Part shown: piece by piece, positions 33,067 through 42,526 of the stretch
Layout: every line of letters starts with the position of its first letter
Numbering within the stretch: position 1 is the first letter of the stretch
NCBI RefSeq assembly: GCF_003287455.1
Contig: NZ_PRLC01000013.1
Coordinates: forward strand, 1 to 64,000
DNA from: Faecalibacterium hattorii
GTDB lineage: Bacteria; Bacillota; Clostridia; Oscillospirales; Ruminococcaceae
Length of the DNA stretch: 64,000 nt
Reading direction: 5' to 3'
Notes under the pieces: model-generated
Databases searched by the model: none
The model's input: the letters and a program-made list of their open reading frames with translations, nothing else
What the model was told of the DNA's origin: nothing
Made by a program: the position numbers and the translations under genes

Positions 33067-33882
33067 ATGAACATCAAGCTGACACTGGGAGAACGGCTCA
33101 AAGACCTGCGTGTGGAGCGGAATCTGAAGTTGGAAACGCTGGCAGAACAGACGGGTCTGTCCAAATCGGCGCTGTCGAAATACGAGAGCGACGATGTGAC
33201 CGACCTCAGCATTTATGCGGTGACAACGCTGGCTGAGTTCTATGGCGTGACCACCGACTACCTGCTGGGTGTGACGGAAAACAAAAAACGCCCAGATGCA
33301 GTCCTTTCGGACTTGCATCTGAGCGATGGCGCAGTGGACGTATTAAGGAATGGAAAATTCAATCATCGGCTGCTGTGCGAACTGATCGTGCATGAGAATT
33401 TCCGGCGGTTCATGACCGATCTGGAAATCTATGTGGATGGATATGTCAGCGCAAACATTCAAAACCTCAATGCTGGTCTGGAAGCGACCCGGCAAATGCT
33501 GAAAAAGAAGTATGCAGCAGATGAAAACGATCTGTACATGAGCACCTTGAAGCTGGGGCAGATCGATGAAGATGAGTACTTTGGTCAGGTCTTGTATGAC
33601 GAGTTGGTGGCTATCCTGAAGAACATCAAGACGGAACACCGCAAGGACAAGACCACTTCGGATGGTTCAATGATCGACAACCTGATGAAGGAACTGGAGG
33701 ATGCACAGAAACTTGAAGGGTCTGCGGATGAAAAGAAGATCCGAACAGCATTGAAGGCAATCGGCATCAACTACGATAAGCTGACAGAGGATGAAAGAAA
33801 GCTGATAAAGAAGATTCTTTATAAAACGGCAATGCTGAAACCGGGGACACTTGCAGGCAACCGGGGAAAGCACAGACGCTGA
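33067..33882 (+). CDS. XRE-family transcriptional regulator of element 3
   Basis: A 271-residue protein with an N-terminal Cro/CI HTH (LGERLKDLRVERNLKLETLA, then GLSKSALSKYESD). The C-terminal 200 residues are helical and unassigned. Start at 33067 follows GGAGGTG. It occupies the place of the element 1 repressor but is not its close homologue, and no sigma-like gene follows. Confidence 0.85.
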   Translation: MNIKLTLGERLKDLRVERNLKLETLAEQTGLSKSALSKYESDDVTDLSIYAVTTLAEFYGVTTDYLLGVTENKKRPDAVLSDLHLSDGAVDVLRNGKFNHRLLCELIVHENFRRFMTDLEIYVDGYVSANIQNLNAGLEATRQMLKKKYAADENDLYMSTLKLGQIDEDEYFGQVLYDELVAILKNIKTEHRKDKTTSDGSMIDNLMKELEDAQKLEGSADEKKIRTALKAIGINYDKLTEDERKLIKKILYKTAMLKPGTLAGNRGKHRR

Positions 33883-34261
33883 TCATTTGCCTTGCGGCTT
33901 ATAGGAGAAACGCTGCTGCGGCAGGAAGGAGAACGTACACCATTGGTTCTTCTGAAAGCCTGCGCTGGGTGGGCGGAGATCGTCAACTGCCACGCCCATC
34001 CGCGCATCCTTCTGCCACAGAACAGGTGCTTGCCGGAGCCTTTCGCAGCCCCTTTTCCGCATCAGCCGGAACCAAGGTGTAACACACTAGACTTTGCAGG
34101 CAAAGTCGTGTGCCAACGAGCGTTCCGCCGCTCTTTGGATTCTTCCCGGCAGGGCACTGGAAAATGGGGTGCCCTGATGAAAACGGTGGATGGTACACAT
34201 TCACAAACCCCGAAAGGTGTGTTATTATAGTACCATCAATAAATGGAAGGGAGGGCGGCGG
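33883..34261. other. Intergenic stretch before the defence cargo
   Basis: No gene supported; short open frames on both strands look random. A -10-like TATTATAGT near 34211 and GGAGGG near 34250 precede the methylase-like gene. Confidence 0.4.
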
Positions 34262-35158
34262 ATGTTCAGCATTGCAGGGATTGACCTGTTGGAGCAGGAA
34301 CTTTTGGACCATGAACGCACCCTCCTTGAGATTTTGCTTCAGGACAAGACCACCAAGAAAAACATCATCTGGGCAACCGATGATTACGCTGAACTGGGCG
34401 AACGGTACAGCTTCAAAAAAGAAATCCTGCCGGAACTGGTTACAGGCGAACAGGACAGCCTGATTCAGCCCAGAGTGGAAAAAGCACTGGAGCACCAGAC
34501 CAACCGCACCCGTGACAAAGCAGAGGTATTTACCCCCAGTTGGATCTGCAACGCACAGAACAATCTGGTGGATGAGCAGTGGTTTGGCAGGAAGGATGTT
34601 TTCAACATCCAGAAGGAGATGTCGTGGAAAGCAACGGCTGACAAAATCGCTTTCCCGGACGACCGTCAGCACACATGGCAGAAATATGTGGATGCACAGC
34701 GGCTGGAAATCTCCTGCGGCGAGGCTCCCTATCTGGTAAGCCGCTACGACACCGTAACGGGCGAAACCATTCCCATTTCCCAGCGAATTGGCCTGCTGGA
34801 CCGCAAGCTGCGTGTTATCAGCGAAAACACGGACACCGAAGAAGAATGGTTCACATGGACGAAGCGGGCATTCCAGAGCGTGTACGGCTTTGAGTATCAG
34901 GGCGACAGCCTGCTGCTGGCACGGGAAAACCTGTTTGTGACCTTCGTGGAGGTTTACCGGGAACGCTTTGGTAAACTTCCCCACCTGCGGCAGATGAAGG
35001 TGATCGCTAACATCATTGCGTGGAACCTCTGGCAGATGGACGGCACAAAGTATGTAGTTCCGGGCAGCTGTAAGGAAAACAAAATTGAAATTATCAGCTG
35101 GTTCGGCAGTGAGGAACAAATTGACCTCTGCCCCGGATGCAAAAAGATAGCAGCATGA
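34262..35158 (+). CDS. Adenine-methylase-like protein (R-M subunit M type)
   Basis: A 298-residue protein with parts of an N6-adenine methyltransferase fold. DKAEVFTPSWICNAQNNLVD resembles motif X, and LEISCGEAPYLVSRYD resembles the SAM-binding motif I region. The catalytic (D/N)PPY motif is not evident: at its place stands NIIAWNLWQMDG. It may be a methylase-derived partner subunit rather than an active enzyme. In related genomes such proteins precede a large helicase-methylase gene; here the DpnI homologue intervenes. Start at 34262 follows GGAGGG. Confidence 0.65.
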   Translation: MFSIAGIDLLEQELLDHERTLLEILLQDKTTKKNIIWATDDYAELGERYSFKKEILPELVTGEQDSLIQPRVEKALEHQTNRTRDKAEVFTPSWICNAQNNLVDEQWFGRKDVFNIQKEMSWKATADKIAFPDDRQHTWQKYVDAQRLEISCGEAPYLVSRYDTVTGETIPISQRIGLLDRKLRVISENTDTEEEWFTWTKRAFQSVYGFEYQGDSLLLARENLFVTFVEVYRERFGKLPHLRQMKVIANIIAWNLWQMDGTKYVVPGSCKENKIEIISWFGSEEQIDLCPGCKKIAA

Positions 35159-35232
35159 GGTTCTAATATTTACAGTGCCTGACCAACGTGGTACAATAAA
35201 AAAAGCGATATCCGGTGTGAGGATTTTTGACT

Positions 35233-35997
35233 ATGAACTTGTGTTTTGACCAATCGCTGGGACTTGGATATAAAAGCAATTCACAGAAAATCCGTGTAAT
35301 GAGTGAAAGCTGGGTCAATGATAACATTTTCTGCCCGGTATGTGGAAACGCTCGAATTTCAAAATTGGAAAATAACCGCCCTGTTGCAGACTTTCAGTGC
35401 CCATCCTGTGGGGAAATCTTTGAGTTAAAAAGTAAAGATGGAAGAATTGGAAGAAAAATATCGGATGGCGCATACGATACTATGATAAGTCGCATAACCA
35501 GTATGACAAATCCTGATTTATTGGTTATGCACTACTCCTCGTTACAGGTTGTCGATTTAACGGTTGTTCCCAAATTCTTCTTTACGCCTATGGTGATCGA
35601 AAAGAGAAAACCGTTATCGCCAACTGCCAGACGTGTTGGATGGGTCGGTTGCAATATTTTGTACGGGGATATTCCAGAACAAGGGCGAATCCCTATTATT
35701 GAAAATCAGAATTTCCGCAGTAAGGATCGTATCGTACAAGACTATGCAAGAATCAAACGTCTGCAAACGGGATCTATTGAAAAGCGTGGATGGCTGTTTG
35801 ATATACTCAACTGTGTAAACGTTATCCCGACGAAAGATTTTTATCTGAAGGATATTTATGTGTTTGCAGACAAACTGAAGATTCAGCATCCCGACAATCA
35901 AAACATTGAAGCGAAGATTCGCCAACAGATGCAATTTCTTCGGGATAAAGGGATGATCGAATTTCTGGAACGAGGTCATTACCGAAAACTTTTGTAG
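35233..35997 (+). CDS. dpnI: DpnI homologue (restriction of methylated GATC)
   Basis: A 254-residue type IIM restriction endonuclease, the same length as DpnI of Streptococcus pneumoniae. From memory of DpnI, the zinc cysteines (C34, C37, C56, C59) and the catalytic D53, E64 and K66 are at identical residue numbers (VADFQCPSCG, FELKSK). The C-terminal winged-helix (IRQQMQFLRDKGMIEFLERG) is also kept. DpnI cuts GATC only when adenine-methylated, so the host should lack Dam-type methylation. Start ATG at 35233 by alignment. The gene is AT-richer than both neighbours and has its own TACAAT -10 box near 35193. Confidence 0.93.
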   Translation: MNLCFDQSLGLGYKSNSQKIRVMSESWVNDNIFCPVCGNARISKLENNRPVADFQCPSCGEIFELKSKDGRIGRKISDGAYDTMISRITSMTNPDLLVMHYSSLQVVDLTVVPKFFFTPMVIEKRKPLSPTARRVGWVGCNILYGDIPEQGRIPIIENQNFRSKDRIVQDYARIKRLQTGSIEKRGWLFDILNCVNVIPTKDFYLKDIYVFADKLKIQHPDNQNIEAKIRQQMQFLRDKGMIEFLERGHYRKLL

Positions 35998-36026
35998 ATC
36001 CGGCAGGAGCAAAGACGCAAGCGGGA

Positions 36027-38825
36027 GTGGGAGACCCTGCACGGGATTTTCGTCCTCTGCCTGCTGGCGCACAGGTGGGCGATTTTGTCCACGAGGCCGA
36101 TGTGCGCAGCTTTCTGGACCTGATTTCTTCGGAGAACCCGGAGAGCAACTACCCCTACTCCACGCCGGAGTACCGGGAGATGTTCCGGCATACCCTCTGG
36201 ATGGTTCCGGGCGTGAAAGAAGCCAGTGCCCTGAGCAGGCTGCTGAAAGACCACCCTGTGTTTGGAGCCTATAAAATCGCTAACGTTGCAGGTGACGGCG
36301 ATGCCGAAATGCCTTACGACAATGCCCTGACGCTGGTAAAGCAGGTCATCAAGGCGAACCGCTACACCATTACCATTTCCTGCGGCAAGCTGACCACCGG
36401 CGTGACGGTGCCGGAGTGGACGGCTGTGATGATGCTGACCGGGTCGGCAAGCACGGCTGCGTCCGGCTATATGCAGACCATCTTCCGGGTGCAGTCGGCA
36501 GGAGTGCTGGACGGCAAGCAGAAGGAACGCTGCTACGTCTTTGACTTTGCCCCGGACCGTGCCCTGAAGGTGATTTCTGAGGTCAATCGCATTACCAAGC
36601 GGGGTCGAACTAACGAGGAGCAGAACCGGGCGGCACTGGGCGAGTTTTTGAACTTCTGCCCGGTGATTGCGGTGGACGGCACCCAGATGACTGCATACAG
36701 CGTCTCCAGAATGATGCGGCAGATCAAGCGTCTGACGGTGGATAGAGCCATCAAGAGCGGCTTTGACGATGAATCGGTCTACAAGCAGGACACCGGCATC
36801 GTCATGGACGAGGACGATGTGCAGCTGTTCCATACCCTGTCGGACAAGCTCAGTGAGCAGAAAGCCGCCAAAAAGGAAACCAAAGTCCACATCAACCATC
36901 AGGGGCTGACGGGCGAGGAATACGAAAAGGCAGACAAGATTTCCAACAAGCCCAAGCGGGAGCGCACCAAAGAGGATGATGACCTGCTCAAGAAACTGCA
37001 AGAGCAGAAAAAGGAACGGGAGAAGGTCATCCGGCTGCTGCGGAATGTGTCCATCCGCCTGCCCCTGCTGATTTACGGTGCCAAGGTGGATCTGACCGAG
37101 AGCATCAAGATGGCAGACTTCATCACGCTGGTGGATGAGGAATCCTGGCAGGAGTTTATGCCCAAAACCGTGGACAAACCCCTGTTCCGCAAGCTGCTGA
37201 AATACTACGACGAGGATGTGGTCAGCGGGGCGGGTCTGCGCATCCGCCGCATGGCAAAGGCTGCGGACGAACTGCCGCCCACCGAGCGTGTGAAGCGCAT
37301 TGCCGAGATCTTCAGCCACTTCCGCAACCCCGACAAGGAAACCGTTCTGACCCCGTGGCGGGTGGTGAACCTCCATCTGAGCAACATGGTGGGCGGCTAC
37401 TGCTTCCTCAACGAGCAGTTCGATCCGCAGGAGGTTCTGGAGGAGCCTCGTCTGGTGGATCAGGGGCAGGTCACCGAGGACATCTTCCTCAACCCGGAGG
37501 CACGGATTCTGGAAATGAACTCCAAATCCGGCCTGTATCCCCTGTATATGGCATACAGCCTGTACGCCATGAAGCTGCCCGGCCCGGAGGACAAGCTGCC
37601 ACTGGAGCAGACACAGGCTCTCTGGCAGGAGACCGTGGAGCAGCAGATCTTTGTTCTGTGCAAGACCCGGATGGCAGAAAGCATCACCCGGCGGACGCTG
37701 GTGGGCTATCAGGATTGGACGGTCAACACCACCTACATTCCGCACCTGCTGGAACGAATGGAAAAAGACCCGCAGCGTCTGGCAAAGAAGCTGCAGCGAA
37801 CCGATACATGGGGAAAGGAGGGACAGCCCATGAAATTTGATGCCATTGTGGGCAATCCGCCGTATCAGGAGGATACAGGCGGCGGAAGCGCAGCCAATGT
37901 GGCGGCGAAACAGGCACGCCCGGTTTATAACCTGTTTGTGGATCAGGCAAAAACCATGCAGCCCCACTATATCTCCATGATTATGCCGGCACGCTGGTAT
38001 GCTGGCGGCATCGGACTGAACGATTTCCGCAATGAGATGCTGAACGATCCGCATCTGATCAGGCTGACGGATTTTGTGAACTCCAAAGACTGCTTCAGCA
38101 CCGTAGATATTGCTGGCGGCATCTGTTATTTCCTGTGGGATCGGGACAAGGAGGAGGTCTGCGAGGTTACAAACGTCAGCGGTCTGGAACGTCATACCAT
38201 GCGGCGCAACCTCAATGAGTTTGGGGAGATCTTCATTCGGTCGAATGAATCGCTGTCCATCATCCATAAGGTTCTGAACCGTTCGGAACACTTCCTGACC
38301 GATCGGGTGCAGCCCATTGATGCCTTTGGCTTCCCCTCTGCGGCTCGTGGCGAAAAAGAACCCTTTGATGGTTGCATTTCCCTTATTCACAGCCAAGGCA
38401 CCGGCTATATTAAGGGAAGCGATGTCAAGAAAAATGCGGAGCTGATCGACAAGTACAAGGCAACGATCTCCATTCTGGTTCCCTGCAATGGTGAGGTTGG
38501 CATTGACCCGTCCAAGGGCTATAAGGCCATCACAACACCCCGGATTGAGGTTCCGGGTGAGGTGAACACCTTCTCCTATCTGGTTCTGGGCGTATTTGAT
38601 ACTGAAAAAGAAATCAAAAACTACAAGCAGTATCTGATGTGTAAGTTTACTCGCTTCATGTTGCGCTTGACCTACTCTTCCATGCACATTGCAAGAGCAA
38701 ACTTTATCTTTGTGCCCGATCAGGATTTTACAGAAGAATGGACGGATGAAAAGCTGTACAAGAAGTACGAGCTGACGGAAGATGAAATTGCGTTTATTGA
38801 GAGTACGATTCGGGTGATGGAATAA
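36027..38825 (+). pseudogene. N-terminally truncated helicase / adenine methylase (Eco57I-like)
   Basis: A 932-residue open frame that begins in the middle of a superfamily 2 helicase C-terminal domain (TISCGKLTTGVTVPEW, then GYMQTIFRVQSAG) and continues into an N6-adenine methylase with FDAIVGNPPYQED (motif IV NPPY) and a C-terminal target-recognition region. The helicase N-terminal half with Walker A is missing. The frame is open back into the end of the DpnI gene and has no good ribosome-binding site (GTG at 36027 only). It appears to be the 3' part of a single-chain restriction-modification enzyme cut by the DpnI insertion. Residual methylase activity cannot be excluded. Confidence 0.75.
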
Positions 38826-39000
38826 GAAAAACCAGAAGATTAAAGATGAACGGAATATCTGTTAAAAATATTGATGGAGAGATAAAATTATATTATATCA
38901 CGATTGGATGTAAAAAATCAATAACCGTTTTCTTATGAAATATGTAGTGGATTTCAAACATCGTGTTGTGGTATGATGAAATCGGAAAGGGGTGAGAATC
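38826..39000 (+). promoter_or_regulatory. AT-rich promoter region before the DUF3800 gene
   Basis: TATGAT at 38972-38977 is a plausible -10 box. The stretch is far AT-richer than its left neighbour, marking a boundary between separately acquired blocks. Confidence 0.45.
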
Positions 39001-40170
39001 GTGGAGAAAATTTACGCTTTCACGGACGAATCTGGTTCTTTTGGCTGGGAATTGGACAATGAAAACACTTCTACTCATTTTATCATTACAGCCATCATTG
39101 TAAGAGAGTCGGATGTTGATGCTGTTAGAACAGCCGTGGCGGATATTCGAGATCGTTATTTTCCAAAAGGCGAAATAAAGTCGTCTAAAATTGGAAAAAA
39201 ACATAATCGCCGGAAGAAGATACTCGAAGAAACTTTGGATATTCCATATCGAATTTTTGCAGTTGTTGTAGATAAAAAGCTTCTGAAAGATTCTCGTGGA
39301 TTGAGATTTAAGCCTCCATTCTATAAATTTATGAACAATATTGTTCATAAAGAACTTCGTGCGGCTTTCAAAAATTTGGTAGTTGTTGCAGACGAAATTG
39401 GCGGAAGTGATTATATGCAGAGCTTCTGCAAATATGTTGAAGAACATTCTGAAATTCCCAATTTGTATGGAGAGAGTGAATTCTCCTTTGAAAATAGCAA
39501 AGCAGAAGTTGTCGTCCAATTAGCGGATTTAATTAGTGGAACATTATCTTTCTTATATGATGAGCATAAGAAAGATGCATCTGTTCCAGATTACCAAGAA
39601 ATTCTTAAGGATAAGATCATCAGAATAGAACAATATCCGAAGACATTTTATAATTATGATTTGGAAAAGAGTGCACTTGCATCAGAGTATGATAAAGACA
39701 TTGCTGAGATTTGTCTTCATCAGGCTATCAATTTTATTCGTAAGCACGAGGATGACGAGAGCGAACTTTGTCAGGCACAGTTAATTGTTCTTAAATATCT
39801 TTTGTTCCGGTTTATGAATAATGATACGAGAGCTTATATTCCGACGAGTGAACTTATTCACCAACTTGAGTGGACGAAATACGGAAAAATTAAAGAGCAA
39901 CCATTTAGAACAAATATAATTGGTGGACTAAGGGATGCTGGAGTTATTATTTCTGGATCACATCATAAAAAGGGATATAAAATTCCATCAAAAAAATCCG
40001 AGATCGAAGATTTTTTGAATCATGATGTTTCAATTATTTTGCCGATGCTGGGACGTTTGAAAAAATGTCTTGATACAGTGAAATTAGGAACTTGTGGCGT
40101 GGTAGACTTGTATCAAGCAGATGCGTATAAAGAACTGAAAGCGTTTATTGAAAAAGATATGGCTGAATGA
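39001..40170 (+). CDS. DUF3800-domain protein
   Basis: A 389-residue protein. The N-terminal 230 residues are a DUF3800 domain (RNase H-like fold): YAFTDESGSFGWEL at the start, VVADEIGGSDYMQ in the middle and VVQLADLISGTLS towards its end supply the expected acidic residues. The C-terminal 150 residues look like a winged-helix region (IPTSELIHQLEWTKYGK). A GTG start at 39001 follows AAAGGGG. DUF3800 proteins are often found in defence islands; function is unknown. The AlbA-type gene follows 25 bp later, so the two form one transcript. Confidence 0.8.
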   Translation: MEKIYAFTDESGSFGWELDNENTSTHFIITAIIVRESDVDAVRTAVADIRDRYFPKGEIKSSKIGKKHNRRKKILEETLDIPYRIFAVVVDKKLLKDSRGLRFKPPFYKFMNNIVHKELRAAFKNLVVVADEIGGSDYMQSFCKYVEEHSEIPNLYGESEFSFENSKAEVVVQLADLISGTLSFLYDEHKKDASVPDYQEILKDKIIRIEQYPKTFYNYDLEKSALASEYDKDIAEICLHQAINFIRKHEDDESELCQAQLIVLKYLLFRFMNNDTRAYIPTSELIHQLEWTKYGKIKEQPFRTNIIGGLRDAGVIISGSHHKKGYKIPSKKSEIEDFLNHDVSIILPMLGRLKKCLDTVKLGTCGVVDLYQADAYKELKAFIEKDMAE

Positions 40171-40195
40171 GTTTTAGAGGAAGGAGGCCCCCACC

Positions 40196-41842
40196 ATGAC
40201 CGAACAAGCACTCCGCAAAATGATTGCTGCCGGGGAGAGCACACGGCAGGAGTTTAAGTCGTGGGTGAAGTGCAAGGACTACCGGCAGCGGAAAGACCTT
40301 GCGGTGAAAAGTGCGGTTGCGCTGGCAAACACAAAGGGCGGCGTTTTGCTGTTTGGCGTGGAAGATGACGGCACCATTACAGGCTGCCCTAAAAGCGACC
40401 CGCAGGCACTGATGGAAGCCATCTACGATATGACCCGGCCCAGCCTGTTTACCGAAATCGAGCCGGTGGAAACCTCTGACGGTGTGGTGCTGGTGGTATC
40501 AGTGGAGAAATCCAATTCTCATGTTGCCACCACCGGCGGCATCTATTACAGGCGGCTGGGGAACGTGACAAAACCTTACTACCCGGCAAATGATGTGTAC
40601 TCCCCTGCCGATAACCCGGATTTTTCGGCAAAGATCGTGGAAGGCGCAACCGAAAGCGACATTGACCTGCTGGAAGTGTACCGCCTGAAAGAGAAGCTGC
40701 GGATTCGGGATGCAGGCTCTGCCCTGCCGGACTTGGCAGATACCACCTTTCTGGACAACCTGAACCTGATCCGCATGGATAAGGATGAAGTGCGTGTGAC
40801 GGTGGCAGGGCTGCTGTTTGTGGGCAAGGCAGCGTCTATTGCACGGCTGCTGCCGCAGGCAGAGGTGATCTACCTGCATTACAGCGATGAATCACAGACA
40901 GAATACGACAACCGCATGGATATGCAGGAGCCGCTGATCTCGATTTTGGATAAGCTGACGGAACGCATCCGCACCTATAACCACCTGACCAATGTGCAGG
41001 TGGGGCTGTTCCGGCTGGAGGTGTACGATTTCTCCGAGGCGGTTTTTCAGGAGGCTTTGCTGAATGCACTGGCGCACCGCTCCTATGAGGATATGGCACC
41101 GGTCTACGTCAAGCACTACCCCACAAAGATCGTGATTGAGAACCCCGGTGGTTTTCCGGGGGACATCAACGAAAGTAACATCATCACCCACCAGTCCATT
41201 CCCCGGAATAAGCTGATCGCAATGACTCTTCAGCACCTGAAGTATGTGCAGCGTTCCGGGCAGGGCGTGGACATCATGTTCCAGAGTATGCTCACCGAGG
41301 GCAAGCCCTACCCGGAGTACGCCAGCACGGCCAACTCCGTCCGGCTGACCCTTCGTAGCACGATGGAAAACCAGAACTTCGTGCGTTTCATCGCAGAAAC
41401 GCAGGATAAGCGTTCCAAGATGTTCACGCTGTCAGAGCTGATGACCCTGCACTATCTGCGGGAACATCAGAAAATCACCCTGAAACAGGCCGCAAAGACG
41501 ATTCAGGAAACCGATGACAATGCCCACAAGGTTCTGAACAGTCTCCGGGACGAAGGGCTTCTGGAACTCAACGGCAAGACCTATATGCTGTCCCTCAAGG
41601 TCTACGAAACGGTGAAAACCGATGTGGCCTATGTGCAGGACAAGACGGTCAGCCAGATTCAGGCAAAGGATCGGATTCTTGAATATCTGAAGCATAAGCC
41701 GTCGATTACGAATCAGAAAGCTCAAGAGCTGTGTGGGTTTAACAAGAATCAAACCTATTATATCCTGCACCAGATGTGCAAGGACGGCATCTTGCAGCCT
41801 GATGGCATAGGCCGGGGAACGAAGTACAAGAGCGTGAAGTGA
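40196..41842 (+). CDS. AlbA_2/Schlafen-type ATP-binding regulator
   Basis: A 548-residue protein. N-terminal AlbA_2 (Schlafen-like) domain in residues 5-130: GESTRQEFKSWV, then AVALANTKGGVLLFGVEDDG. A GHKL-like ATP-binding module follows (FQEALLNALAHRSYE, IVIENPGGFPGDINESN, QRSGQGVDIM), then two winged helices at the C-terminus (ITLKQAAKTIQETDDNAHKV and ITNQKAQELCGFNKNQTYYI). Start follows GGAAGGAGG. Its high-GC codon use matches the element backbone, unlike the preceding gene. Degenerate TTTACGCTGA repeats begin right after the stop. Confidence 0.85.
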   Translation: MTEQALRKMIAAGESTRQEFKSWVKCKDYRQRKDLAVKSAVALANTKGGVLLFGVEDDGTITGCPKSDPQALMEAIYDMTRPSLFTEIEPVETSDGVVLVVSVEKSNSHVATTGGIYYRRLGNVTKPYYPANDVYSPADNPDFSAKIVEGATESDIDLLEVYRLKEKLRIRDAGSALPDLADTTFLDNLNLIRMDKDEVRVTVAGLLFVGKAASIARLLPQAEVIYLHYSDESQTEYDNRMDMQEPLISILDKLTERIRTYNHLTNVQVGLFRLEVYDFSEAVFQEALLNALAHRSYEDMAPVYVKHYPTKIVIENPGGFPGDINESNIITHQSIPRNKLIAMTLQHLKYVQRSGQGVDIMFQSMLTEGKPYPEYASTANSVRLTLRSTMENQNFVRFIAETQDKRSKMFTLSELMTLHYLREHQKITLKQAAKTIQETDDNAHKVLNSLRDEGLLELNGKTYMLSLKVYETVKTDVAYVQDKTVSQIQAKDRILEYLKHKPSITNQKAQELCGFNKNQTYYILHQMCKDGILQPDGIGRGTKYKSVK

Positions 41843-41846
41843 AAAT

Positions 41847-41965
41847 TTACGCTGACTTTTACGCTGAAAGTTTGATTTGCGCTGAATTTACGCTGACTTT
41901 CCGGGATTTACGCTGAAAATACGCTGACTTGGCATGGTTTGCGCTGAATTTACGCTGAGAAATGC
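41847..41965 (+). repeat. Degenerate tandem repeat TTTACGCTGA
   Basis: Eight copies of WWNRCGCTGA-type units (TTTACGCTGAC, TTTACGCTGAA, TTGCGCTGAA and others) in about 120 bp directly after the AlbA-type gene. The frame is not open throughout. A single TTTACGCTGA occurs also at about 8302. Confidence 0.8.
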
Positions 41966-42006
41966 GCGCTGCGCGATTAGCGATTTTGCCGCGCGTTTTC
42001 TATGGC

Positions 42007-42255
42007 TCAATCCTCCAGTCTGCCATGGTCACATCCCAGCGACAGGTAGTGCTCCATCTCCCCTCTCAGCACCATCTGTGCATACTCCAAGGGCTTGTTC
42101 CACAGCAGCCAGTCCAGCTCCGCCCGCTGCGCTGGTGTGTTGCCGTACTCGTCCTCAACGGCGATGCAGTCGATGGCAACAGTAGAGCCATCTGCGAACC
42201 GGGCTTCCACCCGGTTAGTGTCCATATTGTAGCGGCAGGAAAGCAATTTTGTCAT
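42007..42255 (-). CDS. Small conserved protein at the right end of element 3 (DUF6061-like)
   Basis: An 82-residue protein, MTKLLSCRYNMDTNRVEARF onward and ending LSLGCDHGRLED, the counterpart of 10421-10669. The third ATG of the open frame (42255) has the GGAGGAT site at the right distance. The 25-mer at 42290-42314 lies 35 bp upstream, as in element 1. Function unknown; conservation in both sister elements argues for a real backbone role. Confidence 0.7.
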   Translation of the reverse strand: MTKLLSCRYNMDTNRVEARFADGSTVAIDCIAVEDEYGNTPAQRAELDWLLWNKPLEYAQMVLRGEMEHYLSLGCDHGRLED

Positions 42256-42289
42256 AGTCATATCCTCCAAGACTTGATTTATGGTGTGC

Positions 42290-42314
42290 GGTCACTCGAA
42301 CCAATGCCGTCAAG
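42290..42314 (-). promoter_or_regulatory. Right-end copy of the xis 25-mer, element 3
   Basis: Reverse complement of 29235-29259 inside xis, perfect over 25 bases. A minus-strand leader of the small gene at 42007 would be antisense to xis mRNA. Confidence 0.6.
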
Positions 42315-42356
42315 TCATTGTCGGATGAAGTGGTTTTTAGTTTGTCCGGGAGTAAG

Positions 42357-42385
42357 TGCACGGTTTCTGCACGGTTTTTGCACGG
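42357..42385 (+). promoter_or_regulatory. Integrase arm-type sites, right end of element 3
   Basis: TGCACGG at 42357, 42368 and 42379 in 11-bp steps, then inverted half-sites up to about 42440. Confidence 0.6.
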
Positions 42386-42526
42386 TTTCAAAACGTGCAA
42401 AGGGTGCAAATCGTTGCAAAATCGGACAAAGGGTGCAGAAACTCGAAGCTCAAAACCTGCGATGTATCGCTTGGAAATGACGATGAAACGTAACTTCCAA
42501 AAATTGAGTGAATCGCCCGGCGTGCG

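Larger units (their letters stand above)
27444..42526. mobile_element. Element 3: sister of element 1 with defence-type cargo
   Basis: Left border is the tRNA-Lys att core, right border a tRNA-Arg(ACG) 3' fragment. Backbone as in element 1: integrase, xis, relaxase, GTAC-iteron origin, P4-type helicase, CHC2 primase, XRE repressor, and the small gene with the 25-mer at the right end. Cargo (34.2-41.9 kb) consists of restriction/modification and defence-like genes. Confidence 0.85.

Noticed and set aside
33892-34230. 112-codon ORF after the element 3 repressor
   Set aside because: Proline/arginine-rich random text, no start signal, and no counterpart in element 1.
35979-38687. 902-codon minus-strand open frame opposite the helicase/methylase
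   Set aside because: Pure shadow of the plus-strand coding sequence, which shows NPPY and helicase motifs.
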